Shown here piece after piece: positions 1-6,871 of a stretch of 20,665 nucleotides of DNA. Origin of the DNA: Bacillota bacterium (GTDB lineage Bacteria > Bacillota > Negativicutes > Sporomusales > Sporomusaceae); NCBI GenBank assembly GCA_023388195.1, contig JAEWGR010000192.1, positions 1-20,665 of the forward strand, in the 5' to 3' direction. Made by a program: the position numbers and the translations under genes. Position 1 is the stretch's first letter. The number at the start of each line of letters is the position of its first letter. The notes below the pieces were generated by a model that saw only the letters and a list, made by a program, of their open reading frames with translations, did not search any database and was not told the DNA's origin.

Positions 1-2
1 AG

Positions 3-887
3 CTAATCCTTGCTATTGGCGAAACAACAGATGACTTTCTCTATTTTAACCTGCTGTCCATGGAATTTAAAAAAACCAGTCTCCAGGATTTTCCTCAGAT
101 CGCAACCGAACTGTGGGCAATTAAACCTGAAGACTGCCAGGAAACCAGCTTGGAGCACGGCAAAGTGCTGATTGTCGGTACCGGCGGGCTTGGTTCGCCT
201 GCGGCCTACGCCCTGGCAGCTGCAGGGATCGGCACCATCGGCCTGGTGGATTATGACGTTGTGGAGATCAGCAACCTTAACCGCCAGATCTTGCATGCTG
301 GTTCCCGGATTGGCATGTCGAAAGTGGAATCAGCGGCAATTTTTTTAAAAAATATAAACCCGCAGCTTACAGTTAATGTTTATAATACCAGTCTGACCAA
401 AGACAATGTCTTTGCTATTCTTGCCGGTTATGATGTAGTTATTGTCGCCGTCGATAATTTTCCGGCCAGATTTTTACTTAACGACGCCTGCTTTTTTGCC
501 GGCAAACCGATGATTGATGCCGGCGTGCTCAGGTTTGACGGTAGTTCTATGACCATTGTCACGCCGGCAGGGCCCTGTTACCGCTGCACGCTGCCGAAGA
601 TTCCTGCCGCCGGCAGTGTACCATCCTGCTCTGAGACCGGCGTACTGGGGGCCTTGCCTGGGATTATGGGCTTCATTCAGTCGGCAGAAGCGGCCAAATT
701 ATTATCCGGCCAAGGCCGGATTTTACGAGGCCGGGTTGTTTATCTGGACGGATTATTCAGCCGTTTTCTTACCCTCCAGTTGAACAAAGCAGACAACTGT
801 GCCCTGTGCGGTTCTAAGCCCACGATTCATGAACTGCAGGAGTATGAATTTGTGTGTGCCGATGCAGAGGAACGGGCGGCCCCATGA
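3..887 (+). CDS. ThiF/MoeB/HesA-family E1-like adenylyltransferase, 5' end outside window
   Basis: This is an E1-like enzyme that adenylates the C-terminus of a small sulfur-carrier or ubiquitin-like protein, as in thiamine, molybdopterin or related sulfur transfer. The first internal Met is at 60; numbering from it, the nucleotide loop GTGGLG is at residues 40-45, the DYD...NLNRQ segment at 64-75, a CYRC pair at 173-176 and a CALC pair at 247-250 (the usual zinc site), and C190 in VPSCSETG is a candidate catalytic cysteine. The frame is open to the left edge (first full codon at 3), and the ATG at 60 has no purine-rich ribosome site before it. I therefore treat the gene as partial and the Met at 60 as probably internal. 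Its stop overlaps the next start by 4 bases. The family is certain; the partner carrier protein is unknown. It carries none of the repeated leader elements found later in the window. Confidence 0.85.
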   Translation, partial: LILAIGETTDDFLYFNLLSMEFKKTSLQDFPQIATELWAIKPEDCQETSLEHGKVLIVGTGGLGSPAAYALAAAGIGTIGLVDYDVVEISNLNRQILHAGSRIGMSKVESAAIFLKNINPQLTVNVYNTSLTKDNVFAILAGYDVVIVAVDNFPARFLLNDACFFAGKPMIDAGVLRFDGSSMTIVTPAGPCYRCTLPKIPAAGSVPSCSETGVLGALPGIMGFIQSAEAAKLLSGQGRILRGRVVYLDGLFSRFLTLQLNKADNCALCGSKPTIHELQEYEFVCADAEERAAP

Positions 888-2092
888 TGCTGCCTGCCAA
901 TCATCAACCGGTGCAGCTTACTCAGCAACAAGCCCGGCGCTTTATGCTTGCCCACCAGGGGCTATGGCCGCCTTACCGGTGGGCCGGCAAACAGGGGATA
1001 CTTAGTTATATCCGTCGTGTGGGCTGTATTCAGTTTGATCCCCTGAGTATTGTCGGTTATAATCAGGAATTGGTGCTGCAGGCCCGTGTGGCTGAATTCC
1101 GTCCGGCCCTGCTGCAGGAACTGCTGTATCAGGATCGCAGCCTGCTCGATGGCTGGGATAAGAATATGTCCATCTACTGCACGGAGGACTGGCCTTATTT
1201 TGCCCGCAATAGAGAACACGCCTGTCATAGTCCGCGCACTAGCTCCGAGCTTGAGCTCTTTTTGCCTCAGGTCCTCAATGAGATTGAAAAACGGGGACCT
1301 TTGTCTTCAGCGGATCTTAGTTATGATCAAATCATAGACTGGTCCTGGGCACCTACCCGGATCGCCCGGGCGGCATTGGAAACCCTGTATTTCCGGGGAG
1401 AATTGATTATTCATCATAAGGCCCGTACTCGTAAGATCTATGATCTGGCCAGCCGGCAGCTTCCCCAGGTTCTGCTGCAGTCCCCAGACCCCAATACAAC
1501 AGAACAGCAGTATCACGATTGGTATATTACCCGGCGGATCGGGAGCATCGGGCTGCTGTGGAATAAGTCTGGGGATGCGTGGCTGGGGATAGCGGGAATA
1601 AAGAGCAGCGAGCGTAGTGAAGCACTGCAGCGGCTGCTTGTGCAGGGCAGGATTATTGAGATAGCAGTGGCTGGGATTAAACCTGCACTGTATATGCGGA
1701 GTGAGGATAGTCATTGTCTGGACAGTGTCCTGCATCAGTCTGAGCAGGAATATCAAGCCTCCATCCTTGCCCCCCTGGATAATCTGCTCTGGGAGCGGCA
1801 ACTTGTGAAAGCCTTATTTAATTTTGATTACCGCTGGGAGGTTTACAAGCCTGCTGATAAACGTTTATATGGCTACTATGTATTGCCGGTCTTATATGGC
1901 GATCAGTTTGTAGCGCGGTTTGAGCCGGCAATAGATAAACAGAGCCGAACACTGGTGATTAAGAACTGGTGGTGGGAGCCTGAAGTACAGCGATCAGAAC
2001 AAATGCGGGCTGAAATAGGGCGGTGTTTGTTGCGATTTGCAGACTATCTGGGTATTGTGTTTATACCAAGTCAAGCTGACGCCTATAATTAG
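884..2092 (+). CDS. YcaQ-type winged-helix DNA-binding / crosslink-repair glycosylase family protein
   Basis: The protein resembles the YcaQ (AlkX, HTH_42) family, whose E. coli member is a DNA glycosylase acting on interstrand crosslinks. Visible landmarks are ARRFML...LWPPYRW, a GCIQFDPLSIVGYNQELVLQ stretch, LLDGWDKNMSIY, and the C-terminal PLDNLLW...YRWEVYKPADKRLYGYYVLPVL segment. I chose the ATG at 884 over an upstream GTG at 854: it forms an ATGA overlap with the stop of the ThiF-like gene, has an AGAGG purine stretch upstream, and removes a glycine/cysteine-rich extension that looks like read-through of the other frame. The overlap implies translational coupling, although no functional link to ThiF is evident. 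The product is about 402 aa, full length for the family. Glycosylase activity is inferred from the family only. Confidence 0.8.
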   Translation: MMLPANHQPVQLTQQQARRFMLAHQGLWPPYRWAGKQGILSYIRRVGCIQFDPLSIVGYNQELVLQARVAEFRPALLQELLYQDRSLLDGWDKNMSIYCTEDWPYFARNREHACHSPRTSSELELFLPQVLNEIEKRGPLSSADLSYDQIIDWSWAPTRIARAALETLYFRGELIIHHKARTRKIYDLASRQLPQVLLQSPDPNTTEQQYHDWYITRRIGSIGLLWNKSGDAWLGIAGIKSSERSEALQRLLVQGRIIEIAVAGIKPALYMRSEDSHCLDSVLHQSEQEYQASILAPLDNLLWERQLVKALFNFDYRWEVYKPADKRLYGYYVLPVLYGDQFVARFEPAIDKQSRTLVIKNWWWEPEVQRSEQMRAEIGRCLLRFADYLGIVFIPSQADAYN

Positions 2093-2105
2093 CCTGTGGC
2101 ATGTG

Positions 2106-2139
2106 TGAGACCCCTGGAGCTTATACTCCAGGGGTCTCA
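2106..2139. terminator. Bidirectional intrinsic terminator between convergent genes
   Basis: A perfect 14-bp stem (arms 2106-2119 and 2126-2139, core GACCCCTGGAG) with a 6-nt loop lies between the YcaQ-like stop and the end of the reverse-strand aminotransferase. The T-run is weak on the plus side, so termination strength is uncertain. Confidence 0.7.
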
Positions 2140-2180
2140 ATATGATCTTTATGAAGGAAAAGCGCTATGTCAGCAGTAGT

Positions 2181-3476
2181 TTATTGTCGCAGGCCTCTTT
2201 TTTCTAACTCCTGTTCAACACTAGTCAGCTGAATACAAAGTGTAAACAGCTCCATGGCTTGCTTTAGCTCTGCCAGCGGCGGGAAGGTGGGAGCAAGCCG
2301 GATATTGTTATCCTTCGGGTCCTTACCATAGGGGAAGGTAGCTCCGGCCGGTGTCAGGACAACGCCGGCGGCTGCCGTTTTCGCCACTATTTTTTTGGCA
2401 CAGCCGGGCAGGGTATTGACACTAATGAAGTAACCACCTTGCGGTTTGCTCCAGGAGGCCAGGTTTTTGCCGCCTAACTCAGCTTCCATAATGGCTATGG
2501 CCAAATCAAATTTTGGCTTGATGATTGCTGCCTGCCGGCGCATGTGGGCTTCAATCCCGGCCAGGTCTTTGAAGAAAAGGACATGCCGCAATTGATTCAG
2601 TTTATCAGGGCCAATGGTTTGGATGCTGAGGTGTTTTCTAAACCAACTGATATTGGCCTCGCTGGCGGCGAGAGCGGCAATACCGGCACCGGCCAGGCTG
2701 ACCTTGGACGTGGATGTGAACACAAAAACCCGGTCAGGCTGACCGGCCTGTTTACATTCCGCCAGCATGTTTAATATCCGGGGCGGGGTATCGGTCAGAT
2801 GATGTACGGCGTAAGCATTATCCCAGAAAATCCGGAAATCGGGGGCTTTAGCCGGCATGGCTGCCAGCCGCTTTACCACCGCGTCAGAATAGGTGATACC
2901 GGTGGGATTGCTGTGCTTGGGCACACACCAGATCCCTTTAATGGACGCATCGGCAGCTACCAATTGTTCTACCTGCGCCATATCGGGCCCATCATGCTGA
3001 TAGTTAACCGGTATCAGCTCAATGCCAAGATGCTCACAGATGGCAAAATGCCGGTCATAGCCGGGGCTGGGGCAGAGAAATCTTACTTGCGGCTGTTTTA
3101 CCCATGGGGTTTCACTGCCTGGCAGCCCATGCAGCATTGCCCGGACAATAAGATCATTCATCAGGTTCAGACTCGAATTGCCGCCAATGATGACTTCAGC
3201 AGGCTTGGCTTCCAATAGCTGGGCGAAAAGCTCTTTGGTCTCAGGGAGACCATCCACGCCCCCGTAATTCCGGCAATCGGTTCCGTCGGCCGCTTTATAA
3301 TTTGTCTGATTGATGCAATCTAAAAGCCCGGCAGCAAGGTCCAGCTGGTCAGGGCCTGGTATACCGCGCGACATATTTAGTTTTAGATTCTGGGCCTGGA
3401 ATTTCTCATAATGCCGGACTAATTCTGCATAGTATTCCTGTAATGCCTGGTCATTCATTGTTTCTAACTCAGTCAT
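2181..3476 (-). CDS. PLP-dependent aspartate-type aminotransferase, subgroup Ic
   Basis: This is a fold-type I PLP aminotransferase of 431 aa. The long insert-containing architecture (YGGVDGLPETKELFA near 71-85, KHSNPTG near 187-193, WDNAYAVHHL near 218-227) matches the MocR-like aspartate aminotransferase subgroup Ic known from Actinobacteria and Bacillota. The Schiff-base lysine is K258 in STSKVSLAGAG, and a substrate-carboxylate arginine is likely in NNIRLAPTFP near the C-terminus. The expected reaction is L-aspartate plus 2-oxoglutarate to oxaloacetate plus glutamate in the cytosol. The ATG at 3474-3476 is preceded on the reverse strand by AAAGGAGTG. It is transcribed alone from a promoter near 3504-3533 and lacks the repeated leader element seen in the neighbouring block. 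Exact amino-donor preference cannot be read from sequence. Confidence 0.88.
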   Translation of the reverse strand: MTELETMNDQALQEYYAELVRHYEKFQAQNLKLNMSRGIPGPDQLDLAAGLLDCINQTNYKAADGTDCRNYGGVDGLPETKELFAQLLEAKPAEVIIGGNSSLNLMNDLIVRAMLHGLPGSETPWVKQPQVRFLCPSPGYDRHFAICEHLGIELIPVNYQHDGPDMAQVEQLVAADASIKGIWCVPKHSNPTGITYSDAVVKRLAAMPAKAPDFRIFWDNAYAVHHLTDTPPRILNMLAECKQAGQPDRVFVFTSTSKVSLAGAGIAALAASEANISWFRKHLSIQTIGPDKLNQLRHVLFFKDLAGIEAHMRRQAAIIKPKFDLAIAIMEAELGGKNLASWSKPQGGYFISVNTLPGCAKKIVAKTAAAGVVLTPAGATFPYGKDPKDNNIRLAPTFPPLAELKQAMELFTLCIQLTSVEQELEKRGLRQ

Positions 3477-3503
3477 GTTGTATCACTCCTTTGCACTCTT
3501 ATC

Positions 3504-3533
3504 ATTATACAGGATTTGCTAAATTCCGGACAA
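3504..3533 (-). promoter_or_regulatory. Sigma-A-type promoter for the aminotransferase
   Basis: On the reverse strand a TATAAT -10 (3504-3509, with an upstream TG) lies 18 bp from a TTGTCC -35 (3528-3533), just upstream of the aminotransferase ribosome site. The -35 matches consensus at four of six positions. Confidence 0.55.
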
Positions 3534-3628
3534 TAAATTTATATCATTATTTCGTTTTTTTTAAAATATATATTCCGCATTAAAGAAGTTTGCAGGTGTT
3601 TTGATAACGAAAAAAGCGGAGTTAGGTC

Positions 3629-3657
3629 TTGACAATAGCAAGAAATCATACTACATT
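3629..3657 (+). promoter_or_regulatory. Candidate promoter for the NifX-like gene
   Basis: A perfect TTGACA (3629-3634) is followed after 17 bp by TACATT (3652-3657). The -10 is weak (four of six). The rest of the 3477-3809 intergenic region holds the aminotransferase promoter, AT-rich sequence, and the leader element and terminator listed separately; I see no gene in it. Confidence 0.5.
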
Positions 3658-3709
3658 TAATGTAAAATGAGTTGTAGCTTACTAGGGTACATTGCGCATA
3701 GGTTTAACT

Positions 3710-3733
3710 GGCTGATCAAAAAAAATGAAGGCC
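3710..3733 (+). promoter_or_regulatory. Repeated leader RNA element, copy E1 (NifX-like gene)
   Basis: P1 is GGC (3710-3712) pairing with GCC (3731-3733); the internal loop is TGA / AG; P2 is TCA / TGA around an A-rich loop, the shortest P2 of the set. The 3' side of P1 is also the base of the following terminator. Confidence 0.6.
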
Positions 3734-3776
3734 AAAGAGGTTGTTTACAAACAGCTTCTTTGGCCTTTTGTTTTTT
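3730..3776 (+). terminator. Leader terminator (attenuator) before the NifX-like gene
   Basis: The GGCCAAAG arm (3730-3737) pairs with CTTTGGCC (3758-3765), followed by TTTTGTTTTTT. It lies between the promoter and the coding region, so it attenuates the downstream gene unless prevented from folding. Confidence 0.8.
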
Positions 3777-3809
3777 CTGCAATATTATTCTAAAATGGGG
3801 AGTGATACT

Positions 3810-4208
3810 ATGTCTAGAGTGGCTGTTGCCAGCACGGATGGAATCGCGATTAATGAACATTTTGGCAGATCAAAAGAATTCTGGATCTATGAAGTGGCCG
3901 AAACCGGCGAATATCAGTTTATTGAACGCCGGGAAAACGATGCGCAAGCTGCTCATGCCGGTAAAGGCCATAACTTTATAGCACAATTGCTGGCTGATGT
4001 GGAGGTTGTACTGGCAACTCAAATTGGCCCCCGGGCCGAGCAGGAATTGCAGAACCACGGCGTGATTGCATTACCAGTGTCAGGCCCTGTTGATAAAGCG
4101 CTAACAACCTATGGCAAACGGCGTAAATTTATCAAAGATAATATCCCCAGGGCAAGTATCACAAGTCATCCAGGTGGTTGTGGCGGTTGTTCCCATGGTT
4201 GCAAGTAG
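3810..4208 (+). CDS. NifX/NafY-family dinitrogenase cofactor-type small protein
   Basis: This 132-aa cytosolic protein belongs to the dinitrogenase iron-molybdenum cofactor (NifX/NafY/NifB C-terminal) family, whose members bind Fe-S cofactor precursors during nitrogenase assembly. Family signatures are the start RVAVASTDG followed by INEHFGRSKEFWIYEV and the ATQIGPRAEQELQNHGV segment. The last ten residues form a Gly/Cys/His-rich tail (GGCGGCSHGC), a likely metal or Fe-S binding extension. The ATG at 3810 follows GGGGAGTG at a good distance; an upstream GTG/TTG extension would start inside the terminator hairpin and is rejected. It is transcribed alone behind leader element E1, the element shared with the reductase operons, which supports a role as cofactor carrier for the NifD/NifK-like pair downstream. 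Related small proteins also occur outside nitrogenase loci, so the precise cargo is inferred. Confidence 0.82.
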   Translation: MSRVAVASTDGIAINEHFGRSKEFWIYEVAETGEYQFIERRENDAQAAHAGKGHNFIAQLLADVEVVLATQIGPRAEQELQNHGVIALPVSGPVDKALTTYGKRRKFIKDNIPRASITSHPGGCGGCSHGCK

Positions 4209-4234
4209 CCGCAAAGATTACTGTCAAAACAATA

Positions 4235-4264
4235 TTGACAATTGAATTTGTGCAGATGTATAAT
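4235..4264 (+). promoter_or_regulatory. Consensus promoter of the metNIQ-DK operon
   Basis: A perfect TTGACA (4235-4240), 18-bp spacer and perfect TATAAT (4259-4264) are present. The start point would be near 4271, about 20 nt before leader element E2. A promoter this strong followed by two attenuators argues for control at elongation and not initiation. Confidence 0.85.
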
Positions 4265-4291
4265 GACTTAAGCGTATATGCAAAGTGGCAT

Positions 4292-4319
4292 TGCTGACTG
4301 GTCAAAAGAATCAGAGGCT
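4292..4319 (+). promoter_or_regulatory. Repeated leader RNA element, copy E2 (first of two before metN)
   Basis: P2 is a five-pair stem, CTGGT (4298-4302) with ATCAG (4310-4314), containing one G-U pair. The internal loop TGA / AG is conserved. P1 is TGC / GCT, with two pairs. The 3' side of P1 overlaps the terminator base. Confidence 0.7.
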
Positions 4320-4351
4320 GTGTTCCATTATTATGGGATACAGCCTTTTTT
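4316..4351 (+). terminator. First leader terminator of metNIQ-DK
   Basis: GGCTGTGTTCCA (4316-4327) pairs with TGGGATACAGCC (4334-4345) with two wobble pairs, followed by TTTTTT. It lies about 50-80 nt after the predicted transcription start. Confidence 0.85.
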
Positions 4352-4436
4352 GATTTTCCAATAACCTTATCATAAGCTTTGCTGCTCCAGCCCCAGGATA
4401 AAGTCGTATTGGATTTCATAGAGCCGGATCATTCAA

Positions 4437-4460
4437 AGTTGACCAGACATACTGGAGGCT
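4437..4460 (+). promoter_or_regulatory. Repeated leader RNA element, copy E3 (second of two before metN)
   Basis: P2 is CCAG (4443-4446) with CTGG (4452-4455), a compensatory change relative to the TCAG / CTGA of other copies. The loop is ACATA, identical to copy E9. P1 is AGT / GCT with one wobble. The TGA / AG internal loop is retained. Confidence 0.75.
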
Positions 4461-4506
4461 TGGGTTTACACTTGTTGTGAGACAGGGGTAAAACCAGGCT
4501 TTTTTT
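4458..4506 (+). terminator. Second leader terminator of metNIQ-DK
   Basis: The arm 4458-4469 pairs with 4488-4499 (twelve positions, one mismatch, one wobble), followed by seven T. No promoter is visible between this and the first terminator, so the transcript probably passes two attenuators in series. Apart from these elements and the promoter, I see nothing in 4209-4540. Confidence 0.75.
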
Positions 4507-4540
4507 ACTATACTTCTTTCAGTAAAGCGAGGCGAAATTT

Positions 4541-5320
4541 ATCATCACCATAACAGATGTAAGCAAAACTTATGTTACGCCCCACGCCAGCATAACTGCC
4601 CTGCGCAGCGTAAACCTGCAAATTGAAAAAGGAGATATTTTCGGCATTATCGGCTTTAGCGGGGCCGGTAAATCAACCCTTATCAGGTGTTTAAACAGGC
4701 TGGAGGAACCTGATTCAGGATCCATCGTGATTGAAGGTCAGTCGATTACCGGCATGGACAAAAAACATCTGCGGCAAGCCAGACGGAAAATCGGTATGAT
4801 TTTTCAGCAGTTTAATCTATTTGATGCGAAAACAGTATTTGAGAACGTGGCTTTCCCGCTAGAGGTTGCTGGTCATCCCCGGGAATTTATTAATCATAAG
4901 GTAAAACAGCTGTTGGAACTGGTTGGTTTGGCTGATAAAGAGCAGGCGTATCCCCTGCAACTGAGCGGCGGCCAGAAGCAGCGCGTAGGCATTGCCCGGG
5001 CCCTCTCTAACGAACCGAATGTTCTCTTAAGTGATGAAGCCACGTCGGCCCTTGACCCCCAGACAACCCTCTCGATTCTGGAACTGCTGAAAGATATCAA
5101 TAAGAAACTGGGGCTGACAATCGTGCTGATTACCCATGAACTGGATGTGTTAAAGCATATCTGCAATAACATGGCGGTGATCGAAGAGGGCGAGATCGTT
5201 GAAACCGGGCCTGTCGATAAATTCTTCCTTAACCCGGAGAGTGATACGGCGAAGCGGTTTATTACGATTTTGCAGGGATTTCAGGCCAAAAGGATATACC
5301 GGGAGGGAGAAGGCATATGA
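4541..5320 (+). CDS. metN: MetN-type methionine ABC importer ATPase with apparent AUC start
   Basis: This is the ATPase of a methionine-type ABC importer. Numbering from 4541, Walker A GFSGAGKST is at 38-46; then come the Q-loop IFQQFNLF, signature LSGGQKQRVG, Walker B VLLSDEATSALDP and H-loop ITHE. At about 259 aa it lacks the C-terminal regulatory NIL domain of E. coli MetN, as many short homologues do. The coding frame has a stop at 4523 and no ATG, GTG or TTG until a GTG at 4727, which lies after Walker A. The codon ATC at 4541 sits 8 nt after GAGG (4529-4532) and gives M-I-T-I-T-D-V-S-K-T-Y, a typical MetN N-terminus. An AUC start is therefore the best reading; a base error turning ATG into ATC is the alternative. 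The stop overlaps the metI start by 4 nt. Confidence 0.85.
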   Translation: MITITDVSKTYVTPHASITALRSVNLQIEKGDIFGIIGFSGAGKSTLIRCLNRLEEPDSGSIVIEGQSITGMDKKHLRQARRKIGMIFQQFNLFDAKTVFENVAFPLEVAGHPREFINHKVKQLLELVGLADKEQAYPLQLSGGQKQRVGIARALSNEPNVLLSDEATSALDPQTTLSILELLKDINKKLGLTIVLITHELDVLKHICNNMAVIEEGEIVETGPVDKFFLNPESDTAKRFITILQGFQAKRIYREGEGI

Positions 5321-5985
5321 GTGAGGATCTGCTGGATTTATTGCTCGCCGGTTTCAATGAAACCATCTATATGGTTATTCTCTCTACCCTGGCAGCCTTA
5401 GTGCTTGGTTTTCCCCTGGGGATCATTCTGGTAGCAACCGAAAAGGGGCATGTGCTGGAATCACCCAGAATCAATAAGGTGCTTGGTACAACCATCAATA
5501 TCATCCGCTCTTTTCCGTTCATTATTTTGATTGTCGTGTTGCTGCCTTTAGCCAGGTTTATTGTGGGCACCACCCTCGGGGCTACGGCAGCAGTAGTGCC
5601 GCTGGCGATTGGCTCGGCGCCATTTATGGCCAGAATCATTGAAAACTGCTTAAAGGAAGTCAGCTACGGCAAGATTGAAGCCGCAATGGCGATTGGCGCC
5701 AACCCGCTTACCATTATTACCAGAGTAATGATCCCGGAGGCGCTGCCCTCGCTGGTCAGAGGCATAACCCTATCTATCATCGCCATAACCGGCTTTACTG
5801 CCGTGGCCGGGGCCATTGGGGCCGGTGGGCTGGGCAGTCTGGCCATCCGGTTTGGGTATATGCGCTTTCGGGATGATATTATGATTGCCACTGTCGTCGT
5901 GCTCATTCTTTTGGTGCAGGGGGTACAATGGGGAGGTGACAGTCTGGCCCAATATATTAATCGGAAAAGGTATAAGTTTGACTAG
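5317..5985 (+). CDS. metI: MetI-type methionine ABC importer permease
   Basis: This 222-aa inner-membrane permease of the MetI family pairs with MetN and MetQ. It has about five hydrophobic segments, an EAAMAIGANPLTIITRVMIPEALPSLVRG coupling helix (the EAA motif that docks on MetN), and GFTAVAGAIGAGGLGSLAIRFGYMRF, which is highly typical of MetI. The ATG at 5317 overlaps the metN stop (ATGA) and follows GGGAGGAGAAGG. It forms one operon with metN, metQ and the reductase genes. Transport of methionine or a close sulfur compound is inferred from family membership; the surrounding nitrogenase-like genes raise the possibility of another methylated sulfur substrate. Confidence 0.92.
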   Translation: MSEDLLDLLLAGFNETIYMVILSTLAALVLGFPLGIILVATEKGHVLESPRINKVLGTTINIIRSFPFIILIVVLLPLARFIVGTTLGATAAVVPLAIGSAPFMARIIENCLKEVSYGKIEAAMAIGANPLTIITRVMIPEALPSLVRGITLSIIAITGFTAVAGAIGAGGLGSLAIRFGYMRFRDDIMIATVVVLILLVQGVQWGGDSLAQYINRKRYKFD

Positions 5986-6011
5986 CAATTCGTAATAAGG
6001 GGATGATTTTT

Positions 6012-6860
6012 ATGTTAAAAAGAAACATGATTTTTAAGGCTGTATTGGCAATTATCAGTGTTATTTTTGCCGGCAGTGTATTTGCCGGCTGCTCATCAGG
6101 CAATAAAGCCCAGCCGGCCGCACAACCGGCAGCAAAACAAGAGGTGACTGTTAAAGTCGGGGCGGCAGTGGTACCTCATGCCGAGATATTAAACTTCATT
6201 AAACCTAAACTGAAACAAGAAGGGATACACCTCGAGGTAGTGGTGCTGGATGATGAGGCCCAATTAAATCCGGCCCTGCAAAATAAACAGATTGATGCCA
6301 ACTATTTTCAGCACATTCCGTACTATGAGTCGGTAGCCAAAGAAAAAGGGTACAAATTTATTGTGGCCGCCAAGGTTCATGTAGAACCGATCGGTTTTTA
6401 TTCACAGAAGATCAAAGCCAAGGACGAACTAAAAGACGGAGCCACCATCGCCATTCCGAACAATCCTTCCAACGAATTCAGGGCGCTGGTTTTATTACAG
6501 GCTAACGGGCTGATCAAACTAAAAGACGGTGTAGCCAACTTCTCAGCCACGCCGCGTGATATTGCCGATAACCCGAAAAAGCTAAAATTTGTGGAAGTCG
6601 ATTCGGCGCAGCTTACCAGATCGCTGCCTGATGTTGATGGTGCTATCATTAATACCAACTTTGTTCTGGAAGCGAAAATAGATCCCAAATCGGCTTTATT
6701 TAGAGAAGATGCCAACTCACCTTATGCAAATGACCTATTTGTCAGAACCGGGGATGAAAACAGGCCGGAGATCAAAAAGATTGCTGAGATTCTAACCTCG
6801 CCGGAGGTAAAGAAGTTTATCCAGGATAAATACGGTGTTGCTGTTGTACCGGCGTTCTAA
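6012..6860 (+). CDS. metQ: MetQ/NlpA-family substrate-binding lipoprotein
   Basis: This is the extracytoplasmic binding lipoprotein of the MetNIQ importer. It has a basic N-terminus, a hydrophobic signal stretch and a lipobox FAGC with the lipidated cysteine at residue 27, then a Gly/Ala/Pro/Gln-rich linker. The mature domain shows VKVGAAVVPHAEILNFIKP, NKQIDANYFQHIPYYE and AIPNNPSNEFRALVLLQ, hallmarks of the NlpA family. I prefer the ATG at 6012 to the in-frame ATG at 6003, because AAGGGG at 5997-6002 abuts 6003 but is well spaced from 6012. It is the third gene of the operon and is followed after 11 nt by the NifD-like gene, so substrate capture and the reductase are co-expressed. Confidence 0.92.
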   Translation: MLKRNMIFKAVLAIISVIFAGSVFAGCSSGNKAQPAAQPAAKQEVTVKVGAAVVPHAEILNFIKPKLKQEGIHLEVVVLDDEAQLNPALQNKQIDANYFQHIPYYESVAKEKGYKFIVAAKVHVEPIGFYSQKIKAKDELKDGATIAIPNNPSNEFRALVLLQANGLIKLKDGVANFSATPRDIADNPKKLKFVEVDSAQLTRSLPDVDGAIINTNFVLEAKIDPKSALFREDANSPYANDLFVRTGDENRPEIKKIAEILTSPEVKKFIQDKYGVAVVPAF

Positions 6861-6871
6861 GGGGGGGAAGC

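Noticed and set aside
854..883. GTG at 854 as start of the YcaQ-like gene
   Set aside because: It would overlap the ThiF-like gene by 34 nt and add a low-quality Cys/Gly-rich extension; the ATG at 884 gives a classic 4-nt coupled overlap.
4159..4419. Reverse-strand open frame over the metN leader
   Set aside because: It crosses the promoter, an attenuator and the end of the NifX-like gene, has no ribosome site and resembles no family.
4727..5320. GTG at 4727 as the metN start
   Set aside because: It would delete Walker A and the first 60 residues of a conserved ATPase; the frame is open and clearly coding back to 4541.
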